In this document: positions 1 through 6,105 of the stretch, piece by piece | How positions within the stretch are numbered: position 1 is the stretch's first letter | Layout: each line of letters opens with the position of its first letter | Origin: Coriobacteriaceae bacterium | Lineage (GTDB): Bacteria; Actinomycetota; Coriobacteriia; Coriobacteriales; Eggerthellaceae | Direction of reading: 5' to 3' | DNA length: 8,783 nt | Assembly (NCBI GenBank): GCA_004555335.1 | Contig: SFII01000054.1 | Location: 1 to 8,783 of the forward strand | Position numbers and translations under genes: made by a program | The notes under the pieces: model-generated | What the model was told of the DNA's origin: nothing | Databases searched by the model: none | Seen by the model: only the letters and a program-made list of their open reading frames with translations

Positions 1-15
1 CGCTTTAGCTAAGCG
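1..15 (-). terminator. possible 5-bp hairpin after the amidinotransferase gene
   Basis: The first 15 bases form a small perfect hairpin (CGCTT / AAGCG around a 5-base loop) directly after the stop codon of the amidinotransferase gene. It may be the first arm of a terminator, but the stem is weak and the window ends before a U-tract could be seen. Confidence 0.2.
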
Positions 16-16
16 A

Positions 17-1165
17 TTAGTCGTTCCACATTTCGGGACGAACCAGGGTGTCGTCCTTGACCCTGTTGGGGAAGTAGTCAAGGCAGCCGCCCTCGCGGTA
101 TACGTCAGCGGTGGAGCAGTGCAGGCCGCCGCCGAATGCGTATGCGTCGCGGATGTGTACGGGGACAACGTTCATGCCCAGCTTGTCCATCTGCTCCTGC
201 TGATGAACCTCGGAACCCTCGACGATGACGGTTTCGGGGTCGAGAACCAGGCAGTTCATGGACAGCCATACGGAGCTGTAGCAGAACTCGGGGGGCTCGG
301 AGTGAGCAGGCTGAGCTGCGTCTACGATCTGCCAATCGTTGGCCTCGAAGATGGTGGACTGGCCCTCAGCGGGGTGACGCTGGGGGTTGTTGATGATCAG
401 GCCGGGACGCAGGGGAACGAAGGTTGCGTCGATGTGGATGGGATAGGGGTCGCCAGGGAAGTTCATGGCGTGGAAGCGGATGTCGGGGAAGTAGCGCTGC
501 ATCCAGTCCATAGCTGCACGGTTGGTGGTCAGGCCATGCTGTACGAAGCAGTCCTTGCCCATACGCATCCAGTCAGCTGCGTCCCACATGGGCTCAACTT
601 CGGTGGTAACGAAGTCCTTGTTAGCGGTGCGCTCCAGGCGCTCCTCCAGGGAGATGGACTCGTCGAAGTAGTTGTGCTTGTAGGAGCGGTCGGTCAGGCG
701 AGGACGGGGAGCCTGGGTCCATACGAACTCGGGGTCCTCCTCGAAGTACTGCTCCATGAGGGGCCAGTAGGCCAGGTACTCGAAGTAACGGCAACGGAAG
801 CTGTTAGCGGAAGCCATGATCTGGTTGCCCATGGTCAGCAGGATGTCGCGGGGAGGCATGCAGCACATCATGGAGTCGTTGCGGAAGTCGGGGGTACCGA
901 TAGCCTGGTTCCACTGCAGGGGAGTGGGACGGTCGACTACGACGCCGCGGTCTTCCATAGCCTTGCGCAGGCGGTCCAGAGCAGCGTTGCCGGCTTCGAC
1001 GGTGCGCAGGGGACGCAGGCCCCACATGCCGCGCATGTCGGAGTCGACGGGAACCTTCTCAGAGGTTGCCGGCTCTTCGGGAACGATCATTGCGTTGTCG
1101 CACAGGCCCAGGATGACGCGCTTCAGCGGATCCCAGTCGTTCCAAGAGTTAACGATCTTTGCCAT
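17..1165 (-). CDS. arginine:glycine amidinotransferase-like enzyme
   Basis: This 382-residue protein belongs to the amidinotransferase family of human AGAT (GATM) and bacterial StrB, which move an amidino group from arginine to an amine acceptor such as glycine, giving ornithine and guanidinoacetate through a covalent Cys-amidino intermediate. The family signatures are clear: EPMWDAADWMRMGKD around residue 195, PIHIDATF around 244, SSVWLSMN near 297-304 and GGGLHCSTADV near 345-355. By alignment from memory to human AGAT (Asp254, His303, Cys407) the catalytic set is Asp195, His244 and Cys350. The protein is about as long as mature AGAT and has no signal peptide. I chose the ATG at 1165 because AAAGGAG lies 7 bases upstream and the protein then starts at the conserved MAKIVNSWNDWDPLKRVILG; the frame stays open to 1273 without another good start. 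The gene has its own promoter and lies after the terminator of the reductase genes. The acceptor amine is not proven: glycine is most likely, but GABA, lysine or another amine, or the reverse reaction, are possible. Confidence 0.9.
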   Translation of the reverse strand: MAKIVNSWNDWDPLKRVILGLCDNAMIVPEEPATSEKVPVDSDMRGMWGLRPLRTVEAGNAALDRLRKAMEDRGVVVDRPTPLQWNQAIGTPDFRNDSMMCCMPPRDILLTMGNQIMASANSFRCRYFEYLAYWPLMEQYFEEDPEFVWTQAPRPRLTDRSYKHNYFDESISLEERLERTANKDFVTTEVEPMWDAADWMRMGKDCFVQHGLTTNRAAMDWMQRYFPDIRFHAMNFPGDPYPIHIDATFVPLRPGLIINNPQRHPAEGQSTIFEANDWQIVDAAQPAHSEPPEFCYSSVWLSMNCLVLDPETVIVEGSEVHQQEQMDKLGMNVVPVHIRDAYAFGGGLHCSTADVYREGGCLDYFPNRVKDDTLVRPEMWND

Positions 1166-1281
1166 TTTAGATCTCCTTTCGGCGGAGCCTTGTGAGCTCC
1201 ATACGAATAAGACTAGCATCGCCTGATTCGCACTAGCCCTGCCGCTTTGCCAAAGAATTTGGCTCGGCCGCACCAGGCCAC

Positions 1282-1296
1282 ACTCACCAGGTGAGT
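1282..1296. promoter_or_regulatory. 15-base dyad just downstream of the predicted start site
   Basis: ACTCACC-A-GGTGAGT is a perfect inverted repeat with 7-base arms. It falls roughly +5 to +20 from the predicted transcription start of the amidinotransferase gene, where a repressor could block elongation. The position and symmetry are visible; a bound protein is inference. Confidence 0.3.
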
Positions 1297-1308
1297 ACTA
1301 CGGTTGAA

Positions 1309-1337
1309 ACTATACTCCTCCAATTTTTTTAAGGCAA
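1309..1337 (-). promoter_or_regulatory. predicted sigma70-type promoter of the amidinotransferase gene
   Basis: On the minus strand TTGCCT (1337-1332) and TATAGT (1314-1309) are separated by exactly 17 bases that include an A-rich run. They match the TTGACA/TATAAT consensus at 4 and 5 of 6 positions. It would start transcription near 1302 and give the amidinotransferase gene its own transcript. Confidence 0.55.
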
Positions 1338-1524
1338 CAAACAGATTTCTAATTTCGTACTTTTCGTTTCATGATTTGTTAATTCCCGGCAAATCGCATT
1401 GAAAACCACCGTCTCGCGCAACTTTTTTGAGCCATTCGCCCGCCAATCGAACCCCTTCCCCGCCCCAGGTATGCCGCCCGCCGGCAATTTCTCGGAAATC
1501 AGGCTGCAGCCTTTTGCCCTGGCA

Positions 1525-1558
1525 TGCAAAAGGGCGGGATGCGCGCATCCCGCCCTTT
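1525..1558 (-). terminator. intrinsic terminator after the beta1 selenoprotein gene
   Basis: Positions 1529-1558 form a perfect 30-base palindrome: a 13-bp GC-rich stem with a GCGC loop. On the minus strand the stem ends in CCCTTTT, a short U-tract. It lies about 60 bases after the beta1 stop codon and closes the alpha1-beta1 unit. The U-tract is short, so some read-through into the amidinotransferase gene is possible. Confidence 0.7.
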
Positions 1559-1618
1559 CCATGATTTCCTTTTCCCAGGGCCATTCGCGCCTTCGAAGGC
1601 CCCATTCGACCGTGTTCC

Positions 1619-2950
1619 CTAGATCTTTACCGGGAAGACCGTCTGCTCCTCGATTTCGGTGGCCAGAGCATCCAGCGCCACGCCGACGCGGTGGTAGCGC
1701 AGCTTGTACTGCTCTTCCGGCGTATCCTCGGGGTTGCCCAGAGGATACGGGATGGAAATGGTGGGAACCATCCTATTGGCGCCCACGGTGGTTGCAACCG
1801 GGATCAGGTTGCACATGTGAACGATAGGGAAGCCTGCACGTTCGATCGTCTTTACCATCGTCGCCCCGCAACGAGTGCAGGTGCCTCAAGTGGAGGTCAT
1901 GATGACGGCGTCGACCCCATCCTCGATGAAGTGGGGAATCATCTCAGATGCCATGCGTGTTGCCTCGGATTCGGTGGTTCCGGTGCCTACCGTGGTGTAG
2001 TAGTAATCATCCAGCTTGCCGATCTTGCCTTCCTTCTCGTACTGGCGCAGCGCATCGACAGGAACGGTGATGTTGGGATCGTTGTCACCGGCTGCCGGAT
2101 CATAGCCTGCATGGATGACCTTGTGGCCGCCATCCCAGCGGTTGGGCAGCTTGTCCAAACCGGCGATGTTGTAACGGCCCCAGCGGGTTGCAGATGCGGA
2201 CTGGATGCGGTCGGGATTGTCCACGGGCACGATACCGCCGGTGGTTACGATCGCGATCCTTGCCTTCGAAAGGTCCGCAACGGGTTCTGCGATGGGCACC
2301 AGGTCCTTCTCGGGGATAACCAGCTCGGTCTGGAAGGGCTCGCCCTTAATCCTCTTGATCAGCATCTGCACGCCACGGTATGCAGCGGTGTTCTCGTGCT
2401 TGTCCTCCAGGAACACTTCCTTGCGGCAACCGCGGGGGAAGTAGCCCTCTGCGGCAGCACCCATCAAAGCTTCGCCGGAAAGCAGCTTATTCGCGAAAGC
2501 GACCATGTTCTTGACGTCCTTGCGCATGCGTGCCGCAGCATTGGCGCCATCCATGATGTAGACGTCCTTCTTGAACATCTCCACGCCGGGATTCTCGCAA
2601 TGCATGGAGGACATGACCTCGACGCCGAACTTCTCCTTCACCGCCTTGCAGATGTTGCCGCAAGCAACGCCGTAACGGCCTGCCTGGAAAGCGGGGCCCG
2701 CGATGAACAGGTCCATTTCCTTGCCATCCAGCATTTCCAGGATGCGGGCGATGGCTTCTTCGGTGTTGGAGCCCATGAAGTTGTCGCCGCAGATGATGGT
2801 ATGGGTGACTTCGGCGTCGACCAAGCCCTCGTTGATGGCTGCCGCGGGACCCGCAACGCCTTCCTGGATGCTGGGTTCGTAGTCGGCGGTATCCTCGCCG
2901 CCGATGCCGCCGAAGAACTGGTTCAGATAGCAGATGACCTTTTTCGTCAT
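1619..2950 (-). CDS. selenocysteine-containing component B subunit (GrdB/GrdF/GrdH family), copy 1
   Basis: This 443-residue selenoprotein belongs to the substrate-specific component B of glycine, sarcosine and betaine reductases. With its alpha partner it binds the substrate and cleaves its C-N bond, handing a carboxymethyl group to selenoprotein A. It opens with the family hallmark NQFFGGIGGED and carries THTIICGDNFMGSNTE, AGPAFQAGRYGVACG, TTGGIVPVDNPDRIQSASAT and GTGTTESEA. Residue 355 is an in-frame TGA (1888-1886) inside TST-Sec-GTCTRCGATMVK, the redox motif U-x-x-C-x-x-C with Cys358 and Cys361. The frame continues unbroken for 88 more residues to TAG at 1619, which confirms recoding rather than a premature stop. 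I place the start at the ATG at 2950, where AAGGAG lies 7 bases upstream; an in-frame TTG at 2956 is too close to that site. The gene follows alpha1 after 29 bases, surely in one transcript. Whether it handles glycine, sarcosine, betaine or another substrate cannot be read from this subunit. Confidence 0.93.
1858..1888 (-). promoter_or_regulatory. selenocysteine UGA codon and candidate SECIS hairpin, copy 1
   Basis: The UGA occupies 1888-1886. Eleven bases further downstream on the minus strand, TCGTTGC and GCGACGA (1874-1868 and 1864-1858) can form a 7-bp stem with one G-U pair around a GGG loop. That distance matches the minimal upper stem-loop needed for SelB in E. coli, as I remember it. 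The stem lies within coding sequence, as bacterial SECIS elements do. The recoding itself is nearly certain; the exact hairpin is a proposal. Confidence 0.55.
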
Positions 2951-2979
2951 TTCCAAGCTCCTTGCCTATCCACCGGTTC

Positions 2980-4308
2980 CTAGAAGTCGACCATGATCTT
3001 CAGGCTGTTGCCCGAAGCGCAGTCGCCGCAGAACCAGTTGTTGTCTTCCATGATGATGGAGCCGTCGTCGCGGGCGGACTTGCCCAGGACCTCGTCGTAA
3101 CCCCAAGAGCCGGACAGACCGTCGCGATTGAGGGATTCGAGATTGCCGATGACGGTCTTGCATGCAGGCAGCTCGATGAGCTCGCCCACGTTTCCGCAGG
3201 AAACGAGCGCCTTCAGCTTCTCATCCAGAACGACGAGGGGCTGACCGAAGCCGTCGCGGCCGTCGGATTCGTTGGCGATACCGACGACCTTGATGCCCGC
3301 GTCTTCCAGGATCACCTGGCAGCGCACGTAGTCGGTATCCGGATTGCCGTAGCCCTCCTCGGTTACGATGGCGAAGTCGACGCCCAGGTTAAGCGCCATA
3401 TTGCGCACCATGACCGCAGAGCGCTCCTTCTGGTCGAGCGCGACGTTGAGGTTGGACATGATCACACCGACGAAGTTGTACTCGATGCCGTCATACTTGA
3501 AGAGCTCCTTGATGGTGGGGAAATTCTGGAACTGCCAGGTTGCCCACTTGGAGGAAGCCGGCATGAAGGAGCCGGAGATGATCGCGCCGTCGAATACCTC
3601 GGTGGGGCTCATGAAGGTGGGCAGGAAGCGGTTCATATCCCAGCCGTACAGCAGGTCGTTGTAGCCCAGCGCCTCCATCTGGGACTGCGGCTGCAAGACG
3701 ATCGCGACGTTGGGAAGGTCCTTGCGGGCGCCTTCGCGCTTGAGGATGGGATCGAACTCGTAGACCTCGGTGTCGTCGGGCTCGACGTCCTTGGCGACCT
3801 GGCCCAGCCATTCGGCGAAGCGATGGCCCGCCCAACGCAGCGCGTGGTTCTTCTTCTGCTGCTCGTGGCGCTCGAATTCCTCATCGGTATCGCCGACCAG
3901 GCAGATGTTGATGAGCTTGGAGAACTCCGTATGCTTGGCGCCCTCGCCGCCCATGTCGATAACGCCGTCGCCGAACGAACCCCATTCCTTGCCTACGACG
4001 GTAACGCAGCAATCCTTAAGGGCCTTCAGCTCGCCGTCGCCGCAGGGAACCACCTCACCGGTGACGCCGGGGAACAGGCAACGCCCATCCATGCGCACGC
4101 GGGGCTCGATGGTCTCGATAACCGGGACGATACGGGTATCGTCGCCGGGTCGGGCGATGACGATATCCAGGCTTGTGATGTGGTCGTCTTCTGCCATCAG
4201 GTATTCGACGGCGCCTTCCTTGTCGATGGTGAGGATTCCGTCAGCGAAGGAATTCTCGCTACCGAGCACGACGTCACGCACATGCAGGTTGCCGATCGTC
4301 AGCTTCAT
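2980..4308 (-). CDS. component B alpha subunit of a glycine/sarcosine/betaine-type reductase, copy 1
   Basis: This 442-residue protein belongs to the GrdE/GrdG/GrdI family, the partner of the Sec-containing beta subunit that follows it. Family features include IARPGDDTRIVPVIETIEPRV (51-71), DGVIDMGGEGAKHT (114-127), PDDTEVYEFDP (177-187), SPTEVFDGAIISG (234-246), EEGYGNPDTD (317-326) and a C-terminal DDGSI (414-418). GrdE proteins are cleaved at a cysteine in the segment S-G-N-C, which becomes a pyruvoyl cofactor. Here the segment reads S-G-S-F-M-P-A-S-S-K (245-254): the expected cysteine position is Phe248 and a second common cysteine is Ser252. The protein is therefore probably not processed in the known way. 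It also has cysteines at 77, 89, 100 and 101 that I do not recall in GrdE. The ATG at 4308 is preceded by AAGGAGG at 7 bases. A promoter lies about 70 bases upstream. A betaine-type or novel substrate is inferred; the family assignment is firm. Confidence 0.92.
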   Translation of the reverse strand: MKLTIGNLHVRDVVLGSENSFADGILTIDKEGAVEYLMAEDDHITSLDIVIARPGDDTRIVPVIETIEPRVRMDGRCLFPGVTGEVVPCGDGELKALKDCCVTVVGKEWGSFGDGVIDMGGEGAKHTEFSKLINICLVGDTDEEFERHEQQKKNHALRWAGHRFAEWLGQVAKDVEPDDTEVYEFDPILKREGARKDLPNVAIVLQPQSQMEALGYNDLLYGWDMNRFLPTFMSPTEVFDGAIISGSFMPASSKWATWQFQNFPTIKELFKYDGIEYNFVGVIMSNLNVALDQKERSAVMVRNMALNLGVDFAIVTEEGYGNPDTDYVRCQVILEDAGIKVVGIANESDGRDGFGQPLVVLDEKLKALVSCGNVGELIELPACKTVIGNLESLNRDGLSGSWGYDEVLGKSARDDGSIIMEDNNWFCGDCASGNSLKIMVDF

Positions 4309-4343
4309 GTGCGTCCCTCCTTTCCTAGAGGATCAATTCCTTT

Positions 4344-4363
4344 TCAAGATTAGTTTATCTTGA
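4344..4363 (-). promoter_or_regulatory. hairpin in the leader of the alpha1 gene
   Basis: TCAAGAT and ATCTTGA form a perfect 7-bp stem with a 6-base loop inside the predicted alpha1 leader, 35 bases before the start codon. No U-tract follows, so it is not a terminator. It may stabilise the message or be incidental. Confidence 0.3.
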
Positions 4364-4376
4364 TTTGTTAATCGTT

Positions 4377-4404
4377 ATTATCACTGGCTATTCTCAAACG
4401 TCAA
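4377..4404 (-). promoter_or_regulatory. predicted sigma70-type promoter of the second reductase pair
   Basis: On the minus strand TTGACG (4404-4399) and GATAAT (4382-4377) each match the consensus at 5 of 6 positions and are 16 bases apart. Transcription would start near 4370, giving a leader of about 62 bases. The palindrome ATCGCGAT (4404-4411) touches the -35 box. Confidence 0.65.
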
Positions 4405-4411
4405 TCGCGAT
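4402..4411. promoter_or_regulatory. candidate operator CAATCGCGAT at the alpha1 promoter
   Basis: This 10-mer contains the perfect palindrome ATCGCGAT and overlaps the upstream edge of the -35 box. The same 10-mer occurs in the promoter of the other pair at 7517-7526, which suggests a shared regulator. The identity is visible; binding is inference. Confidence 0.4.
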
Positions 4412-4573
4412 TTTCTTTCAAGATACGAAAATCTCATTTTTCTTGTATTTCTAGCACTTGACCTGGTTATTTATCTGCTCTCAAAGTCGGGGCGCAGCAA
4501 ATCCAAACCTCCTTGAAGGCCTGGCTAAATGGCGTAATTTTTCACCAATCTTGTTAATTAGTATTGATTTAGA

Positions 4574-4613
4574 GCAAAAGAAAACGCGGCAGCAAAACCT
4601 ATGCTGTCGCGTT
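4574..4613 (-). terminator. second intrinsic terminator between the two reductase pairs
   Basis: AACGCGACAGCA and TGCTGCCGCGTT form a 12-bp stem with one mismatch-type wobble and a 7-base loop (4613-4583). On the minus strand a U-rich run TTTTCTTTTG follows directly. It lies 134 bases after the beta2 stop codon and 83 bases after the first terminator, so it is either a back-up or the end of a separate short transcript. Confidence 0.75.
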
Positions 4614-4625
4614 ACGGATGAATGC

Positions 4626-4689
4626 CCGGCAATCCCCCGGAAGCCTCTCCGGGATGAGCGCACGATCGGGTGCGCCCCCGAATCGCCGG
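4626..4689 (-). ncRNA. candidate structured RNA (three-way junction)
   Basis: Between the two terminators the minus strand can fold into three stems: an outer 8-bp stem CCGGCGAT / ATTGCCGG with one G-U pair, and inside it GCGCAC / GTGCGC and CCCGGA / TCCGGG, each 6 bp with a 6-base loop. The outer stem is intact as RNA only on the minus strand; on the plus strand the G-U becomes an A-C mismatch. I recognise no known riboswitch. It could be a small RNA ended by the following terminator, a 3' element of the beta2 message, or chance pairing in GC-rich sequence. Confidence 0.3.
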
Positions 4690-4692
4690 AAA

Positions 4693-4727
4693 TACAAAGG
4701 ATGGCGGCCGAACGACCGCCATCCTTT
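4693..4727 (-). terminator. intrinsic terminator after the beta2 selenoprotein gene
   Basis: Positions 4696-4727 form a perfect 12-bp stem (AAAGGATGGCGG and its complement) with an 8-base loop, 19 bases after the beta2 stop codon. The U-run after the stem is interrupted (TTTGTATTT), which may weaken it. Confidence 0.75.
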
Positions 4728-4746
4728 CGCATCAGTTGTTTCTGAC

Positions 4747-6075
4747 CTAGATCTTCACCTTGAAGACCGTCTGCTCTTCGACCGGGGTAGCCAGAGCATC
4801 GAGCGCTACACCTACACGGTGGTAACGCAGCTTGTACTGCTCTTCGACCGGCTGCTCGGGATCGCCCAGGGGATAGGGAATGGAGATGGTGGGAACCATC
4901 CTATTCGCACCCACGGTGGTTGCGACGGGGATCAGATTGCACATCTGCACGACCGGAATACCATGACGTTCGATCGTCTTAACCATTGTTGCTCCGCAAC
5001 GTGTGCAAGTGCCTCAAGTGGAGGTGAAAATAACGCCATCGACTCCCGCTTCCTGCAGATAGGGAACCATTTCCTCTGCCATGCGGGCAGCTTCGGACTC
5101 GGTGGTGCCGGTGCCGACGGTGCTGTAGAAGTATTCATGCAGATGGCCGATCTTGCCTTCCCTCTCGTACTGGCGCAGCGCGTCGAGGGGGATGATTCGG
5201 TTGGGGTCGTCATCTGCTGCTGCAGGGTCGTAACCAGCATGAATAGTCTTGAACGCGCCGGCAGCACGGTTCTCCAACCTGTCCATGCCGGTCATATCGT
5301 AGCGGCCCCAACGGGTAGCGGATGCGGACTGGATGCGGTCAGGATTGTCCACAGGCACGATACCGCCGGAAGAGACGATGGCGATGGTGGCCTTCGACAA
5401 GTCCTCGATGGGGTCGGCGATGGGAACCAGGTCCTTCTTGGGGATGATCAGCTCGGTCTGGTAGGGCTCGCCCTTGATCTTCTTGATCAGCATCTGCACG
5501 CCGCGGTATGCTGCGGTGTTTTCGTGCTTGTTTTCCAAGAACAGCTCATGACGGCAGCCGCGGGCGAAATAACCCTCGGCATCTGCGCCCATCAGGGTCT
5601 CGCCGGCGATAACCTTGTTCGCGAATGCGGTCAGGGCCTTCATGTCCTTGCGCATCTTCGCAGCCGCGTTCGCGCCCTTCAGGATGTAGCAATCCTTCTT
5701 GAACATCTCGACGCCGGGGTTTTCCTCGTTCATCGAGGTGATTGCGGGAACGCCGAACTTCTCGGAGACTGCCTTGCAAACATTGCCGCAAGCGATACCA
5801 TAACGACCAGCCTGGAATGCAGGGCCTGCAATCAGCAGATCGAATTCCTTGCCTTCCAGCATTTCCAGAATGCGGGCGATGGCTTCTTCGGTGTTGGAGC
5901 CCATGAAGTTGTCGCCGCAGATGATGGTGTGGGTCACCTCAGCGCCTTCAAGCGCCTGGTTTGCCGCCATGGACGGACCCACGGTGCCTTCGCGCAGTTC
6001 CGGCTCGAAATCAGCGGTGTCCTCGCCGCCGATGCCGCCGAAGAACTGGTTCACGTAGTAGATTACCTTCTTCAT
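4747..6075 (-). CDS. selenocysteine-containing component B subunit (GrdB/GrdF/GrdH family), copy 2
   Basis: This 442-residue selenoprotein is the paralogue of the beta subunit at 2950-1619, about 80% identical by eye, and should play the same role: substrate C-N cleavage with its alpha partner and transfer of the carboxymethyl group to selenoprotein A. It starts MKKVIYYVNQFFGGIGGED and has the same blocks (ICGDNFMGSNTE, AGPAFQAGRYGIACG, SSGGIVPVDNPDRIQ, GTGTTESEA). The in-frame TGA at 5016-5014 encodes Sec354 in TST-Sec-GTCTRCGATMVK, with Cys357 and Cys360 completing U-x-x-C-x-x-C, and the frame runs on to TAG at 4747. The ATG at 6075 has AAGGAGG 7 bases upstream. The gene follows alpha2 after 30 bases and is followed by a strong terminator. 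Differences from copy 1 cluster around residues 110-135 and 265-285, and could reflect another substrate or another alpha partner. Confidence 0.93.
4988..5016 (-). promoter_or_regulatory. selenocysteine UGA codon and candidate SECIS hairpin, copy 2
   Basis: The UGA occupies 5016-5014. GTTGC and GCAAC (5000-4996 and 4992-4988) form a perfect 5-bp stem with a GGA loop at the same place as the hairpin in copy 1. Paired bases changed between copies while pairing was kept (G-U in copy 1, A-U here), though the two extra outer pairs of copy 1 are lost. This gives modest support for a conserved element. Confidence 0.5.
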
Positions 6076-6105
6076 TGCTTTTCCTCCTTTCCTCTTACTC
6101 GCTGC

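Larger units (their letters stand above)
1166..1618. other. intergenic region: terminator, promoter and structured leader
   Basis: This 453-base gap holds no gene I can support; short open frames here lack ribosome binding sites and family resemblance. Read on the minus strand it contains the terminator of the beta1 gene (1525-1558), an AT-rich stretch, the amidinotransferase promoter (1309-1337) and a leader of about 137 bases. The leader holds a 15-base dyad at 1282-1296, a small perfect hairpin at 1249-1263 (GCCAAA / TTTGGC) and a 5-bp hairpin just above the ribosome binding site (1184-1200, GGAGC / GCTCC). A palindrome GCCTTCGAAGGC lies at 1589-1600. The 12-mer TGATTTGTTAAT at 1372-1383 recurs at 4361-4372. 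Confidence 0.6.
4309..4746. other. intergenic region between the two reductase pairs
   Basis: This 438-base gap has no gene I can support. In transcription order it holds the beta2 terminator (4727-4693), a GC-rich stretch that can fold as a three-way junction (4689-4626), a second intrinsic terminator (4613-4574), an AT-rich stretch (about 4570-4410) with no clear feature, the promoter of the second pair (4404-4377) with an adjoining palindrome, and a leader with one hairpin (4363-4344). Confidence 0.6.

Noticed and set aside
1372..1383. Shared 12-mer TGATTTGTTAAT (also 4361-4372) as a common operator
   Set aside because: It lies upstream of one promoter and at the transcription start of the other, is AT-rich, and has no symmetry, so coincidence is likely; it only loosely resembles an FNR site.
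1329..1605. Two overlapping minus-strand open frames of 77-78 codons in the gap after the beta1 gene
   Set aside because: They run through the terminator palindrome, overlap each other in different frames, and have no ribosome binding site or recognisable protein.
1886..1888. In-frame stop in the beta1 gene as evidence of a pseudogene
   Set aside because: The TGA sits exactly at the known selenocysteine position of the family with the redox motif intact, both copies share it, and the downstream frame is conserved to the normal C-terminus.
4626..4689. Glycine riboswitch in the structured element (a CGGAGAGGC stretch recalls its core)
   Set aside because: The second conserved part of the aptamer (a CCGAAGG-type segment and following GCAA) is missing, there is no tandem aptamer, and it lies between terminators far from the next start codon.
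4458..4745. Small open frames on both strands (95 and 83 codons) between the reductase pairs
   Set aside because: They cross two strong terminator hairpins, lack ribosome binding sites and show low-complexity, arginine-rich translations typical of non-coding sequence.
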